Source: Clostridia bacterium (GTDB taxonomy: Bacteria; Bacillota; Clostridia; Acetivibrionales; DSM-2933). Taken from it: DNA of 48,388 nt. Location of the stretch: positions 1 to 48,388 of the forward strand of contig JAOAEJ010000078.1 in assembly GCA_026416815.1 (NCBI GenBank), written 5' to 3'. Position 1 is the first letter of the stretch. Each line of letters opens with the position of its first letter. The notes beneath the pieces are model-generated. The model saw only the letters and a list, made by a program, of their open reading frames with translations. It did not search any database and was not told the origin of the DNA. A program made the position numbers and the translations under genes. This document shows positions 1-9,157 of this stretch, piece after piece.

Positions 1-1511
1 TTATAATCGTAAGGCCAGGAGAAAAAATACCAGTAGATGGTAGGATAGTTGAGGGAAATTCAGCAGTTGATGAATCAATGATTACTGGAGAAAGTATGCC
101 TGTCAATAAAAATGCAGAAGACTTAGTAATAGGTGCGACAATTAATAAATTCGGTACCTTTAAGTTTGAAGCAACAAAGGTAGGAAAAGATACTGCTCTC
201 GCCCAAATAATAAAATTGGTTGAGGATGCACAAGGATCAAAAGCACCTATACAAAAAATTGCAGATCAAGTGTCAGGAATATTTGTGCCAGTAGTAATAG
301 CAATTGCATTTATAACGTTTTTTGTATGGTTCTTTATATTTGGACAATTTACACTAGGAGTCATTAGTGCAGTTTCTGTTCTTGTGATAGCTTGTCCATG
401 TGCCCTTGGGCTTGCAACACCAACTGCTATCATGGTAGGAACAGGTAAGGGGGCGGAAAACGGTATACTGATAAAGGGTGGAGAACACCTGGAAACTGCG
501 TATAAGCTAAATGCTGTTGTACTTGACAAAACCGGTACTATTACAAAAGGGCAGCCGGAGGTTACCGATATCGTAGCTTTGGGTAACATGGACAGGACGG
601 AAATACTCAAGATTTCAGCTATTTCCGAGAAATCCTCCGAGCATCCGCTGGGAGCAGCCATTTATGAAAAAGGAAAAAGTGAATTTGGAGTTATACCTGA
701 CCCGGATAAATTTGAAGCAGTTCCCGGCAGGGGAATAATAACTGTAATCGGAGAAAAGAACATATATATTGGCACAAGAAAGCTAATGAATGAAAAAGGA
801 ATTGATATCTCCGGTGTCGAAACTGCTGTGGTAAAACTTGAGGATGAAGGCAAAACAGCTATGCTAATGGCGGTGAACAATAGGCTTGAAGCTATTATAG
901 CTGTAGCAGATACCCTAAAGGAACATTCTGCCGAAGCAATAGATGCTCTTAAGAAAATGGGTATTGAAGTTTACATGATTACAGGGGATAATAAAAGGAC
1001 AGCGATGGCTATAGCGAAGCAGGTAGGTATAACCAATGTACTGGCAGAGGTTCTGCCTGAAAACAAAGCCGAGGAAGTGGAAAAGCTTAAGAAGCAGAAG
1101 AAGATTGTAGGGATGGTGGGCGACGGTATAAATGATGCACCGGCTCTTGCAACAGCAGATATAGGAATGGCTATAGGTACGGGTACGGATGTAGCTATAG
1201 AAGCAGCCGATATCACCCTGATGAGGGGAGATTTAAGATCTATACCTACAGCCATAAAGCTTTCAAGAAAAACAATGCTAAAAATCAAGCAGAATCTTTT
1301 CTGGGCTTTTATCTACAATATAATAGGAATACCCTTTGCAGCCTTCGGTCTTCTTAGCCCGATTATTGCCGGCGGAGCAATGGCTTTCAGTTCAGTGTCG
1401 GTTGTAACTAATTCCCTGAGCTTGAAGCGGTATGAGCCCGGGTTATCAGCTGTTCAATACACCAGCATTGAAGAATGGTCAAAACAAGAGTGGAAATATG
1501 ACAAAAAATAA
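1..1511 (+). CDS. copA: Copper-exporting P1B-type ATPase, 5' end cut by window edge
   Basis: Pumps Cu(I) out of the cytoplasm using ATP. The frame is open from base 3, so the gene starts upstream; about 502 residues are visible, from the actuator domain (PGEKIPVDG, then TGES) onward. Visible signatures in order: the CPC metal site in a membrane helix (ACPCALG), the phosphorylation motif DKTGTIT, the SEHPLG nucleotide-binding motif, GDGINDAPA, the YN pair in the next-to-last helix, and MxxSS (MAFSSVSVV) in the last. CPC plus YN plus MxxSS is the Cu(I) subtype. The N-terminal HMA domain and first helices are outside the window. A CopZ-type chaperone follows 54 bp downstream, which supports the copper role. 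Confidence 0.95.
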   Translation, partial: IIVRPGEKIPVDGRIVEGNSAVDESMITGESMPVNKNAEDLVIGATINKFGTFKFEATKVGKDTALAQIIKLVEDAQGSKAPIQKIADQVSGIFVPVVIAIAFITFFVWFFIFGQFTLGVISAVSVLVIACPCALGLATPTAIMVGTGKGAENGILIKGGEHLETAYKLNAVVLDKTGTITKGQPEVTDIVALGNMDRTEILKISAISEKSSEHPLGAAIYEKGKSEFGVIPDPDKFEAVPGRGIITVIGEKNIYIGTRKLMNEKGIDISGVETAVVKLEDEGKTAMLMAVNNRLEAIIAVADTLKEHSAEAIDALKKMGIEVYMITGDNKRTAMAIAKQVGITNVLAEVLPENKAEEVEKLKKQKKIVGMVGDGINDAPALATADIGMAIGTGTDVAIEAADITLMRGDLRSIPTAIKLSRKTMLKIKQNLFWAFIYNIIGIPFAAFGLLSPIIAGGAMAFSSVSVVTNSLSLKRYEPGLSAVQYTSIEEWSKQEWKYDKK

Positions 1512-1565
1512 AGGATTATAAATAGGGGATATTTTTTATCCCTCGGAAGAAATGGAGGAAAAATA

Positions 1566-1778
1566 ATGGCTAAAGAAGTTAAAAGCTTAAATGTAGAAGG
1601 CATGTCCTGCAGTCACTGTGAAAGCAGTATAAAAAAAGCAGTCGGTGCATTAAACGGAGTCGAAAGTGTAATTGTTGACTTAAAAACAAAAAAGGTCAGT
1701 GTTGATTTTGATTCGGATAAGGTAAGTGTCGATACTATAAAGGATACAATTGAAGATCAAGGCTTTGACGTGAAATAA
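1566..1778 (+). CDS. copZ: Copper chaperone, HMA domain (CopZ-like)
   Basis: A 70-residue single HMA (ferredoxin-like) domain protein. It carries the metal-binding loop GMSCSHC at residues 13-19 and the usual fold pattern, ending DTIEDQGFDVK. Such proteins bind Cu(I) through the two cysteines and deliver it to CopA or a copper-responsive repressor. It starts at ATG after a GGAGG site, directly downstream of the copper ATPase and on the same strand, so it is probably cotranscribed with it. A GC-rich hairpin follows and probably ends the unit. Confidence 0.93.
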   Translation: MAKEVKSLNVEGMSCSHCESSIKKAVGALNGVESVIVDLKTKKVSVDFDSDKVSVDTIKDTIEDQGFDVK

Positions 1779-1816
1779 GAGCTAAAGCTATTTTCTGTAG
1801 ATACTACGAACTTCAA

Positions 1817-1839
1817 CAAAGCCCCTTAATGGGGCTTTG
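1817..1839 (+). terminator. Terminator-like hairpin after copZ
   Basis: Perfect 9-bp stem CAAAGCCCC/GGGGCTTTG with a 5-base TTAAT loop, 39 bp after the copZ stop. There is no clean T run behind it, so termination is likely but not certain. Confidence 0.6.
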
Positions 1840-1916
1840 CTCATACTTGCATATATTCTTAAAATCAAGCATGAACAAGTTTATACTTTTTCTAAACTTC
1901 ATTGGAGGTTGATTTA

Positions 1917-2621
1917 ATGATAACCTGTGCTAAAAAGATTCTGGTGGTGGATGATGAACAAAAAATAGTAGAAGTGGTGAAGTCATATCTTCAACACAGT
2001 GGATATGAAGTGTACGAAGCTTATACCGGAAAGCAGGCTATTGAGTTGTTTGAAAAAATTGACCCTTCTTTGGTTATTTTGGATTTGATGCTTCCCGACA
2101 TCAGTGGGGAAGACATCTGCAGGTTAATAAGAAAACAGTCCAGGGTTCCTGTTATAATGCTCACAGCAAAAGTTGAAGAAGAAGATATATTGAAAGGTCT
2201 TGATATTGGTGCGGATGATTATATTACCAAGCCTTTTAGTCCCAAACAGCTTGTTGCAAGGGTTATCGCAGTTTTGAGAAGGACTTCGGAAGATCCTGTT
2301 CCGTTATCAAATGTTTTGTCCTTTAATAAGGATGATCTTGTAATAGATACGTTAAAATACGAAGTACGGAAGAATGAAAGCATTGCAAATCTAACTCCAA
2401 ATGAGTATAAGATTCTTATGACTTTAGTCAAATATCCCAAAAAAACTTTTACCAGAGAGGAACTTATCTGTATGGCTCTGGGAAATGATTACGAAGGCTT
2501 TGACAGAACAGTGGATACGCATATCAAGAACATTAGACAAAAAATAGAGACAGACCCCAAAGCACCAAAATACATCCTGACGGTACATGGGGTGGGGTAT
2601 AGATTTGGAGGAGAGGGTTAA
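1917..2621 (+). CDS. OmpR/PhoB-family response regulator
   Basis: A 234-residue two-component regulator. The N-terminal receiver domain has the acidic pair VVDDE, the phospho-acceptor aspartate in VILDLMLPD and the lysine of YITKPFSP. The C-terminal winged-helix DNA-binding domain includes LTPNEYKIL, FTREELI, RTVDTHIKNIRQKI and VHGVGYRF. The ATG at 1917 is preferred over the in-frame TTG at 1902, because that TTG overlaps the GGAGG ribosome binding site. A sensor kinase follows on the same strand. Neighbouring copper genes suggest metal or envelope stress as signal, but this is inference only. Confidence 0.93.
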   Translation: MITCAKKILVVDDEQKIVEVVKSYLQHSGYEVYEAYTGKQAIELFEKIDPSLVILDLMLPDISGEDICRLIRKQSRVPVIMLTAKVEEEDILKGLDIGADDYITKPFSPKQLVARVIAVLRRTSEDPVPLSNVLSFNKDDLVIDTLKYEVRKNESIANLTPNEYKILMTLVKYPKKTFTREELICMALGNDYEGFDRTVDTHIKNIRQKIETDPKAPKYILTVHGVGYRFGGEG

Positions 2622-2746
2622 CTCAGTTGACAATGGTACAACTTTTTTGCCACGAAAAATTAATTGGAAGCAAAAATATTTGTATTGTTGACAGAGGACA
2701 GTTGACAGTTGGAAAGAAGTTAAAGGTTTAGAAAGGAGGATTTGGG

Positions 2747-4138
2747 ATGAAATACAGTTTGAAAGCAAAACTTTCACTTTCATATATACTTGTAGCACTA
2801 TTAAGTGTTGTACTTATAAGTGTTCTTACCAATATGTTTCTGGATAAATATTTTAGAGAATATGTACGTCAGAATCAGGAAAAGGAAAATAATGAAGTTG
2901 TTTCATCCATAAGCCAGCAGTATATAGAAAACGGAAAATGGAATATGGATGTGATTGACACAATTGGTGTCAGTGCTTTGGAAAATGGAATGATAATAAA
3001 GGTAAAGGACATAAACGGGAAGGTGCTTTGGGATGCAAAAGTTCATAATAACGGTATGTGCCAGCGTATAATCGAACATATGGCTCACAACGTCAACAGC
3101 CGGTACCCGAATACCGAAAGCACCTATACCGAAGTTCCATACCCCTTGAGTTATAAGCAGCAGAATATAGGGGTGGTAGAAATAGGATCTTACGGGCCTT
3201 ATTACTTGAGCGATAATGACCTTGCTTTTATTGATACCTTATATAAATTACTAATCGGTGTAGGTATATTTTCTCTTTTCTTTGCCCTTGTGCTGGGAAG
3301 CATTATGGCGAGAAGGCTGAGCTCACCTATATCCAGGGTTATAAGCGCTGCCCAGTCAATATCCAAAGGATATTTTTCCGACAGAATATCGGAAAAATCA
3401 AGCACCGATGAAATATGCCAGCTAACCTCGACAATTAACAATTTAGCAGAAACCCTTGAAAAGCAGGAGAATTTAAGGAAAAAAATGAGTGCCGACGTAG
3501 CTCATGAGCTAAGAACACCACTTGCAACCTTGCAGGGCCATATGGAAGCAATGATTGACGGGATTTGGAAACCGGATACCGAAAGATTGAAAAGCTGCCA
3601 TGAGGAAATAATCAGGATAAACAAGCTAGTGGGAGATCTGGAGAAATTAGCTAAATACGAAGGAGAGAACCTTGTATTAAATAAAACCGTCTTTGACGTT
3701 ACTGAGCTTATTCAGAAAATTGTATATAATTTTGAACCGGAATTCAAAAATAAAGAAATTGAAATTTTCTTAAACGCTGAGCGGGAAGAGATACACGCAG
3801 ATAAGGATAAAATCAGCCAGGTTATTATAAATTTGATATCCAATGCATTAAAATATACTCCTAATAAGGGAAGGGTAAATATAAGCGTAAAGGGTGCAGA
3901 GGATATCACCGAGATAAGTGTCAGAGACAATGGACAGGGTATCCCAGAAGAAGACCTGCCCTATATATTCGAAAGGTTCTATAGGGCGGATAAGTCCAGA
4001 AACCGGCTCACTGGCGGTTCCGGCATAGGACTTACCATAGTGAAAACAATTATTGAAGCCCATAAAGGCCGCATAGAAGTTCAGAGCAATCTGGACTCGG
4101 GTACCGAATTTATTATTTCATTGCCAAAGGCACTTTAA
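2747..4138 (+). CDS. HAMP-domain sensor histidine kinase
   Basis: A 463-residue membrane kinase, partner of the upstream response regulator. The first membrane helix (about residues 9-31) is followed by an extracytoplasmic sensor of about 130 residues, then a second helix (about 164-188) and a HAMP linker (MARRLSSPISRVISAAQSIS). The HisKA domain has the phospho-acceptor His at residue 253 in SADVAHELRTPLATL. The HATPase domain has NLISNALKYT (N box), DNGQGIPEED (G1), FERFYRADKSR (F box) and GGSGIGLTIVK (G2). It starts at ATG after GAAAGGAGG. About 125 bp separates it from the regulator gene, so a separate or internal promoter is possible. Confidence 0.93.
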   Translation: MKYSLKAKLSLSYILVALLSVVLISVLTNMFLDKYFREYVRQNQEKENNEVVSSISQQYIENGKWNMDVIDTIGVSALENGMIIKVKDINGKVLWDAKVHNNGMCQRIIEHMAHNVNSRYPNTESTYTEVPYPLSYKQQNIGVVEIGSYGPYYLSDNDLAFIDTLYKLLIGVGIFSLFFALVLGSIMARRLSSPISRVISAAQSISKGYFSDRISEKSSTDEICQLTSTINNLAETLEKQENLRKKMSADVAHELRTPLATLQGHMEAMIDGIWKPDTERLKSCHEEIIRINKLVGDLEKLAKYEGENLVLNKTVFDVTELIQKIVYNFEPEFKNKEIEIFLNAEREEIHADKDKISQVIINLISNALKYTPNKGRVNISVKGAEDITEISVRDNGQGIPEEDLPYIFERFYRADKSRNRLTGGSGIGLTIVKTIIEAHKGRIEVQSNLDSGTEFIISLPKAL

Positions 4139-4175
4139 ATCTTATAGGAATCTGAATCAAGGATGTTAGTTACCA

Positions 4176-4211
4176 AAGTTCTGCGGGACATTAATTCTGC
4201 AGGACTTTTTA
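4176..4211 (+). terminator. Rho-independent terminator after the two-component genes
   Basis: Stem AAGTTCTGCGG / CTGCAGGACTT (11 bp, two G-T pairs) with a 10-base loop, followed by TTTT. It lies 38 bp after the kinase stop codon. Confidence 0.7.
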
Positions 4212-4278
4212 TGTTATAATATATTGCAATATTAATGATAATTTTCTCATAGTTAGAAAATAGATGGAGTCATTGACA

Positions 4279-5142
4279 ATGAAATTCAAATTAATAAGAT
4301 TATTAATCATTTTAGGAATACTGGTATTACTAATTTCATGTTCACAAAGCACACCTGAATCCAAACCGATATTGCATCCCGAAGAACCTCAGCCAGAAAC
4401 AACCGATCAGAATCCTGTATTGAATAACCCTATTTCAATCGCATATAAAAACGACGGATTAAAAACCATCATGCAATCAGTAGATGCTGACAGTATAAAC
4501 AATATGATTTCCAGTCTTCATGATGCTATAAGGCAGAAAAATGCAAATGCTGCTTTACCTGAAAAAGTGGTTATAAATAATGCGGTTACCGGTAATATAT
4601 ATTCTTCGACTAATAAGGATATTGTCATTGTTCTAGCTTATGGCTTCAATGATATTACTGAATCCGGCGATAGTGCGACTCTGATTTTGAGAAAGGTTGG
4701 AGAACATTTCGAAGCAGCTTTTATTAAGCTGGCTTTTGGAGATATAAACATATCATTAATCGATATAGACAAGGATGAGAAAAAAGAGGTCTTTGAGTAT
4801 ATTACTTCGGATTTTAAAGGTTCGAGTCAGCAACTGACAGTATTGAAGGATAATGGGGAAGGTATATTGCATCGAATATTCCATGTCAGTTGTGCATACA
4901 CATTGCGAAACTCATATGAAAGCAGGTTCAACTATAATTTATTACAAAATAAAAGCAACCCGGAATTAACAGATATAATTTTAAATCTGGATTCTCAAAA
5001 AAAAGTTTTTGATGACAATTCCGGAAATCATGATGAAATAATTCCGGTGAAGCCGCTAAAGGATCAGATCGTTTTTACTTTTGACGGCACCAAATATGTT
5101 CCGAACAAAGACACTAACGGATACATTTATTTTGAATTCTGA
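4279..5142 (+). CDS. Lipoprotein of unknown function
   Basis: A 287-residue predicted lipoprotein. It has a lysine-start signal peptide (MKFKLIRLL...), a lipobox LLISC with the acylated Cys near residue 21, then a Ser/Pro/Glu-rich linker (SQSTPESKP...EEPQPETT). The globular part contains DIDKDEKKEVFEYI, reminiscent of the Asp-rich calcium loops of FG-GAP or VCBS repeats, which are common in clostridial surface proteins. ATG 4279 is chosen over the upstream ATG at 4264 because a GGAG lies 9 bases before it and the signal peptide begins there. The family is not recognised. It follows a terminator, so it is probably its own transcription unit. Confidence 0.8.
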   Translation: MKFKLIRLLIILGILVLLISCSQSTPESKPILHPEEPQPETTDQNPVLNNPISIAYKNDGLKTIMQSVDADSINNMISSLHDAIRQKNANAALPEKVVINNAVTGNIYSSTNKDIVIVLAYGFNDITESGDSATLILRKVGEHFEAAFIKLAFGDINISLIDIDKDEKKEVFEYITSDFKGSSQQLTVLKDNGEGILHRIFHVSCAYTLRNSYESRFNYNLLQNKSNPELTDIILNLDSQKKVFDDNSGNHDEIIPVKPLKDQIVFTFDGTKYVPNKDTNGYIYFEF

Positions 5143-5410
5143 AATCCAGAAGTGATACGAAAGAGCTAAATTTATTTTTTAATTCTTTTTGAATAGGTAT
5201 ATTATTTGTCTAGAATAAATTCTGAAGGCACGATGAAAGATAAAGCTATAAAAAGATATATATGATTAAACGAAATAAAAATTTCGTTTAATCTGGTGGA
5301 GGGAAAATTAATATTAGAATAATAAACCAAATATTCTTATATTCTAATTTACATTATACCCCAATTATACTTTGACCATACCTTACTCCATTTATAACAA
5401 TAAACGAACG

Positions 5411-5446
5411 AGTCCTGCAGTATTTGGTACTGCAAGACTTGTTTTT
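5411..5446 (+). terminator. Rho-independent terminator
   Basis: Stem AGTCCTGCAGTA / TACTGCAAGACT (one mismatch), five-base loop, then TTGTTTTTATT. It probably ends plus-strand transcription from the lipoprotein gene. Confidence 0.65.
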
Positions 5447-5531
5447 ATTGCTGAACGATATTTAACTCTTTATCAGTCCATGACATATATTTCAATACCA
5501 TCAATTTTACCTAATTTGCAAATAACTAAAT

Positions 5532-5563
5532 AAATCCTACAGCTTTAATGAGCCGCAGGATTT
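5532..5563 (-). terminator. Terminator of the signalling operon
   Basis: Stem AAATCCTACAGC / GCCGCAGGATTT with an eight-base loop, 19 bp past the stop of the minus-strand HD-GYP gene. AT-rich arms on both sides make it usable from either strand. Confidence 0.65.
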
Positions 5564-5581
5564 ATTATTTGCATTTGTTAT

Positions 5582-7150
5582 TCATATATCAGCCAGAGAA
5601 TCTTTAACCTGAATAATTTTACTTAAATTATCAAAGAAAATATCTATAAGTTCCGGATCAAAATGTTTTCCCCGCTCTTCTTTAAAAAGCTCTATAATGC
5701 GATCCAAGTCCCACGCTTTTTTATACACCCGTTCACTTCCCAGTGCATCAAAGACATCTGCAACTGCAGTAATTCTCCCATATATATGAATATTTTCACC
5801 TTGTAATCTTTGTGGATATCCGGTTCCGTCAAATTTTTCATGATGCTGTAAAGCAATAATTGATGCAACTTTCATAAGGGAACGATTTGAGTTTTTGAGC
5901 ATATCATAACCTATCTGAGAATGGGTCTTAATTACATCAAATTCCTCTGCCGTAAGTTTTCCGGGTTTATTAAGAATAGCATCGGGAATTGCAAGTTTTC
6001 CTATATCATGCATTGGTGATGCCTGTTTTAGAATCTCCACTTCTTCTTCCTTTAAATTATAACCTAAAGCGAGTATCTTACTGTATTCCGCCACCCTTTT
6101 TACATGATTGCCGGTTTCCTTTGAACGGGCTTCAGAAATACCACCCAGGGTTAAAACAATTTCCTTCTGAGTAGATTCAATTTCGTTGGTTAACATAAAA
6201 TTATCCAACGCAATAAAAGCATTGGTATAATAAATAGCCAATAAATCCTGTTCCCATTCGGTAAGATCGTTCTTACATCTTACAAAAACAATAACCGGCG
6301 TTATTGCTTCATTCTTAAAACAAGCAATAAAATATTTACCTTTACACACTATTCCTTCTGCCTGCAGTGTTTCAAGGACATTCTCAAACTCTTCCTGTGA
6401 AAGTACATCCTTTAAATATCTGCCGTTAACATTTGCATAGTCTTCAACACCTGAAACTATGACAAATTCATCGCCATCCATCATAGCTGCCAGACCTGAA
6501 TAGTAATTATTTACATATTTTTTTCCTTCATAGAGCAAATATAATAACTGAGACAAAATTTCATTGATAAAATTATTAAGAGTCTTTTGTCTATGGATAA
6601 CATATGATGAATTTATAATCCTCTCGAGACTCAGCTTATTATTTTGAAGCACTATCAAATCCCTGAAGGACCTTAAGGCAGTGATAACCGAAGTAAGCAG
6701 CTTCTTTGAAGTTAATTCGCTTTTTTCTTTATAATCATTTATATCATAACTGATGATTGTTTCCTCTTCAGGAGTCTCTCCCGGCTGACCGGTCCTTAAA
6801 ATGATTCGAACTATTTTATTGCCAAGCTCGTTACGAATGTATTTGATTACATTCAGGCCTGCATCACTTTTTTCCATTATGACATCCAATAATATAACGG
6901 CTGTGTCAGGGTTATCTTTTATTAGTTGTATTGCTTCCGCGCCGGAATAAGCACTTAAAAAGCTTAAGTGCTTTCCTTCAAACTCAAAATCTCTTAGTAC
7001 AAGCTTGGTTATGTGATGAACTTCAATATCATCATCCACAATAATCATTTTCCATGTTTCGGTCTTGATTTGTTCTCCTATTGTATCATTATCATCAATT
7101 ATGATGATTTCATCCAAATCTTCTGATAAATTCCTAGTCTCAGAATTCAT
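5582..7150 (-). CDS. Response regulator REC-DUF3369-HD-GYP, likely c-di-GMP phosphodiesterase
   Basis: A 522-residue regulator. After a leader of about 30 acidic residues comes a receiver domain (MIIVDDDIEVHH; phospho-acceptor D89 in ILLDVIM; lysine in YKEKSE). The middle (about 170-330) matches the DUF3369 GAF-like domain usually found in this architecture. The C-terminal HD-GYP domain has HVKRVAEYS, the HD pair at residue 381 (SPMHDIGKLAIPD), HHEKFDGTGYP and DVFDALGSERVY. HD-GYP enzymes hydrolyse cyclic di-GMP. It starts at ATG after GGGGGTGGAG. It is the last gene of the operon with a binding lipoprotein and a dCache kinase, and is the likely phosphorylation target of that kinase. Confidence 0.92.
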   Translation of the reverse strand: MNSETRNLSEDLDEIIIIDDNDTIGEQIKTETWKMIIVDDDIEVHHITKLVLRDFEFEGKHLSFLSAYSGAEAIQLIKDNPDTAVILLDVIMEKSDAGLNVIKYIRNELGNKIVRIILRTGQPGETPEEETIISYDINDYKEKSELTSKKLLTSVITALRSFRDLIVLQNNKLSLERIINSSYVIHRQKTLNNFINEILSQLLYLLYEGKKYVNNYYSGLAAMMDGDEFVIVSGVEDYANVNGRYLKDVLSQEEFENVLETLQAEGIVCKGKYFIACFKNEAITPVIVFVRCKNDLTEWEQDLLAIYYTNAFIALDNFMLTNEIESTQKEIVLTLGGISEARSKETGNHVKRVAEYSKILALGYNLKEEEVEILKQASPMHDIGKLAIPDAILNKPGKLTAEEFDVIKTHSQIGYDMLKNSNRSLMKVASIIALQHHEKFDGTGYPQRLQGENIHIYGRITAVADVFDALGSERVYKKAWDLDRIIELFKEERGKHFDPELIDIFFDNLSKIIQVKDSLADI

Positions 7151-7267
7151 GGAACTCCACCCCCTAATGCATATCCTTTATTATTACTTTATAAACTAAT
7201 CCGGATACCGTTAAACTATTGAATCCCGCATAACCTGTTGGATAACTGAAACTTTATAGGGCACTCA

Positions 7268-9118
7268 CTAGAACGACTTTATTTCAACAGGAAATTTAAC
7301 TAAAAATTTAGTTCCCTTTCCCATTTCACTTTCACAAGAAATACTTCCGCCCAATTTTTGCGATACTATATTATAGACAATATACATTCCGAGTCCTGTG
7401 CCTCCCTGACCTCTTCTTGTAGTAAAAAAAGGATCATAAATCTTTTTAAGGACATCTTTATCAATTCCCTTGCCATTATCGGTATACTCAAATTCAAGGA
7501 AATTATTATTTGAAAAAAGAGTAATATTTACAACTCCTTCATCAGTCTGATCAAATCCGTGTATATATGAATTCATAATCAAATTTGTTATTACCTGGGC
7601 AAAGGAACCCGCATAGGTTTTTACATTCATATTTTCCGAACAGTTAATATTAATCTCAAGCCTGGTCTTCTTCAATGTAGGTTTAAGACTTAATATTACT
7701 TCACTGATATACTGTTTTACATTAAAATACCGTTTATCCTCATATGACTGGTCTACAGCAATCTGTTTGAAGCTTTTTATCAGATCGGATGCCCTACGAA
7801 GGTTGATTAACAATACCTCAGTTGTCTCGGTCATTGTAAGGGTAACCTTGGAAATATCGCTTGCTTTAATGCTTTTGCCCTTAACAAGCTCTATAAATTC
7901 CTTTGTTTTCGAATCCAAATGGGAGGCTGCAGTTACGCTAACTCCTATAGGCGTATTGATTTCATGGGCTACTCCTGACACGAGTATTCCCAATGATGCC
8001 ATTTTTTCCGATTGAATCAATTGATCCTGTGTTTTTCTAATAGTCTCTAACGCATCCTGTAGCTGTTCTGTTCTATGTTTGATGGTTTTTTCCATCAACT
8101 GTGTGGTTCTAAGACTTAAAGCAATGGATAGAGCTAAACCCACGATAAAACAAATAACTACAATCAAAATAATCCTTATGCTTGCCTGTCTAATACCTTT
8201 AGTAATATTGTTCAAAGGAATAATACCAATTAATTTCCAACCGGTACGCTCTACTTCATAATTGGTAATTAAATATTCAGTTCCTTCAATAGCGGTATAA
8301 TAGTACCCACTTTCATTTTCATAAGCTTCTTTGATATATTTGTCCTTAAGCACAGTAGAATTTCGCTCCATATTTACGGGGTCCATTACTATATTGCTAT
8401 TTCCCCCTAATACCATCATTTTACCTTCATAACCCAAATCAACATCTTGTAATAGGCCATATAGGTGCTTTTCATTAATGTTAATCATTAATGTACCCAC
8501 ACTCCTGAGACTGGACGAAATATACATAGCTTTCATAAGTGTGATTACTTTGGGTGAAACAAATTTTGTTGTTTTATTGTCACTGGTATATGTATCTATC
8601 CAAAGGGATTTCTTATTGGCTTCCTTATATTTTTGTACTGCGTAAGATTTCATAAATCCATCGGAAACTCCCACACCACTATAAAAAATGTCACCATGCT
8701 CGGTAAAAATATATATATCTGCAAACTCAGTATTCAGACTGGCATATTCAACTAATATTTTATGTATAGTATTGCTGCTTTCCAATTGTTTCTCTCTATT
8801 CATCTGATTATATAATTCCAATAAAGAAACTATTCTTTCGTCCCTTGAAATTCTTAGTGCCTGCCTATCAATCTCCGAGTATACAGTATGTATGTTTTTT
8901 GCTGTCTGCCTTGTTAGCCCAAATGCACTGTTGCGGGCATTTTCTCCGGTTGTAGTTGCTATATCGTTAAAAGAGAAGTAGGCTACAATTGTTAACAGCA
9001 GGACTATACTTATAATAAATGGCAAAATGATTTTAAGATCGGTTTTTGACTTTATGAATCCGATATAATTATAAAACTTTTTTAAATTATCAATAAAGTA
9101 TAAATTAACAGATTTCAT
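7268..9118 (-). CDS. dCache-domain membrane sensor histidine kinase
   Basis: A 616-residue kinase. One membrane helix near residues 29-50 and a second near 312-335 flank a periplasm-facing region of about 260 residues with features of a double-Cache sensor (DIYIFTEHGDIFYSG, YYYTAIEGTEYLITNYEV, TGWKLIGIIPL). No HAMP is evident. A coiled coil (TEQLQDALETIRKTQDQL) leads to the kinase core: phospho-acceptor His at about residue 385 in GVAHEINTPIG, NLIMNSYIHGF (N box), DNGKGI, FFTTRRGQGGTGLGMYIV. The fused-coil GVAHEINTP type resembles NtrB/DctB-like kinases. Upstream is a solute-binding lipoprotein that could present ligand to the sensor; downstream is the HD-GYP regulator. Confidence 0.9.
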   Translation of the reverse strand: MKSVNLYFIDNLKKFYNYIGFIKSKTDLKIILPFIISIVLLLTIVAYFSFNDIATTTGENARNSAFGLTRQTAKNIHTVYSEIDRQALRISRDERIVSLLELYNQMNREKQLESSNTIHKILVEYASLNTEFADIYIFTEHGDIFYSGVGVSDGFMKSYAVQKYKEANKKSLWIDTYTSDNKTTKFVSPKVITLMKAMYISSSLRSVGTLMININEKHLYGLLQDVDLGYEGKMMVLGGNSNIVMDPVNMERNSTVLKDKYIKEAYENESGYYYTAIEGTEYLITNYEVERTGWKLIGIIPLNNITKGIRQASIRIILIVVICFIVGLALSIALSLRTTQLMEKTIKHRTEQLQDALETIRKTQDQLIQSEKMASLGILVSGVAHEINTPIGVSVTAASHLDSKTKEFIELVKGKSIKASDISKVTLTMTETTEVLLINLRRASDLIKSFKQIAVDQSYEDKRYFNVKQYISEVILSLKPTLKKTRLEININCSENMNVKTYAGSFAQVITNLIMNSYIHGFDQTDEGVVNITLFSNNNFLEFEYTDNGKGIDKDVLKKIYDPFFTTRRGQGGTGLGMYIVYNIVSQKLGGSISCESEMGKGTKFLVKFPVEIKSF

Positions 9119-9157
9119 AATACACCCATTTCTTCCTGAACCTTAGCAATATAAACC

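Larger units (their letters stand above)
5143..5581. other. Intergenic region between convergent genes, hairpins only
   Basis: No credible gene in 439 bases. It holds an AT-rich hairpin TTAAACGAAA/TTTCGTTTAA near 5264-5290, an inverted pair ATTAGAATA/TATTCTAAT near 5314-5348, and the two terminator hairpins listed separately. The GGTGGAGGG near 5295 resembles a ribosome binding site but no start codon follows it. Confidence 0.6.
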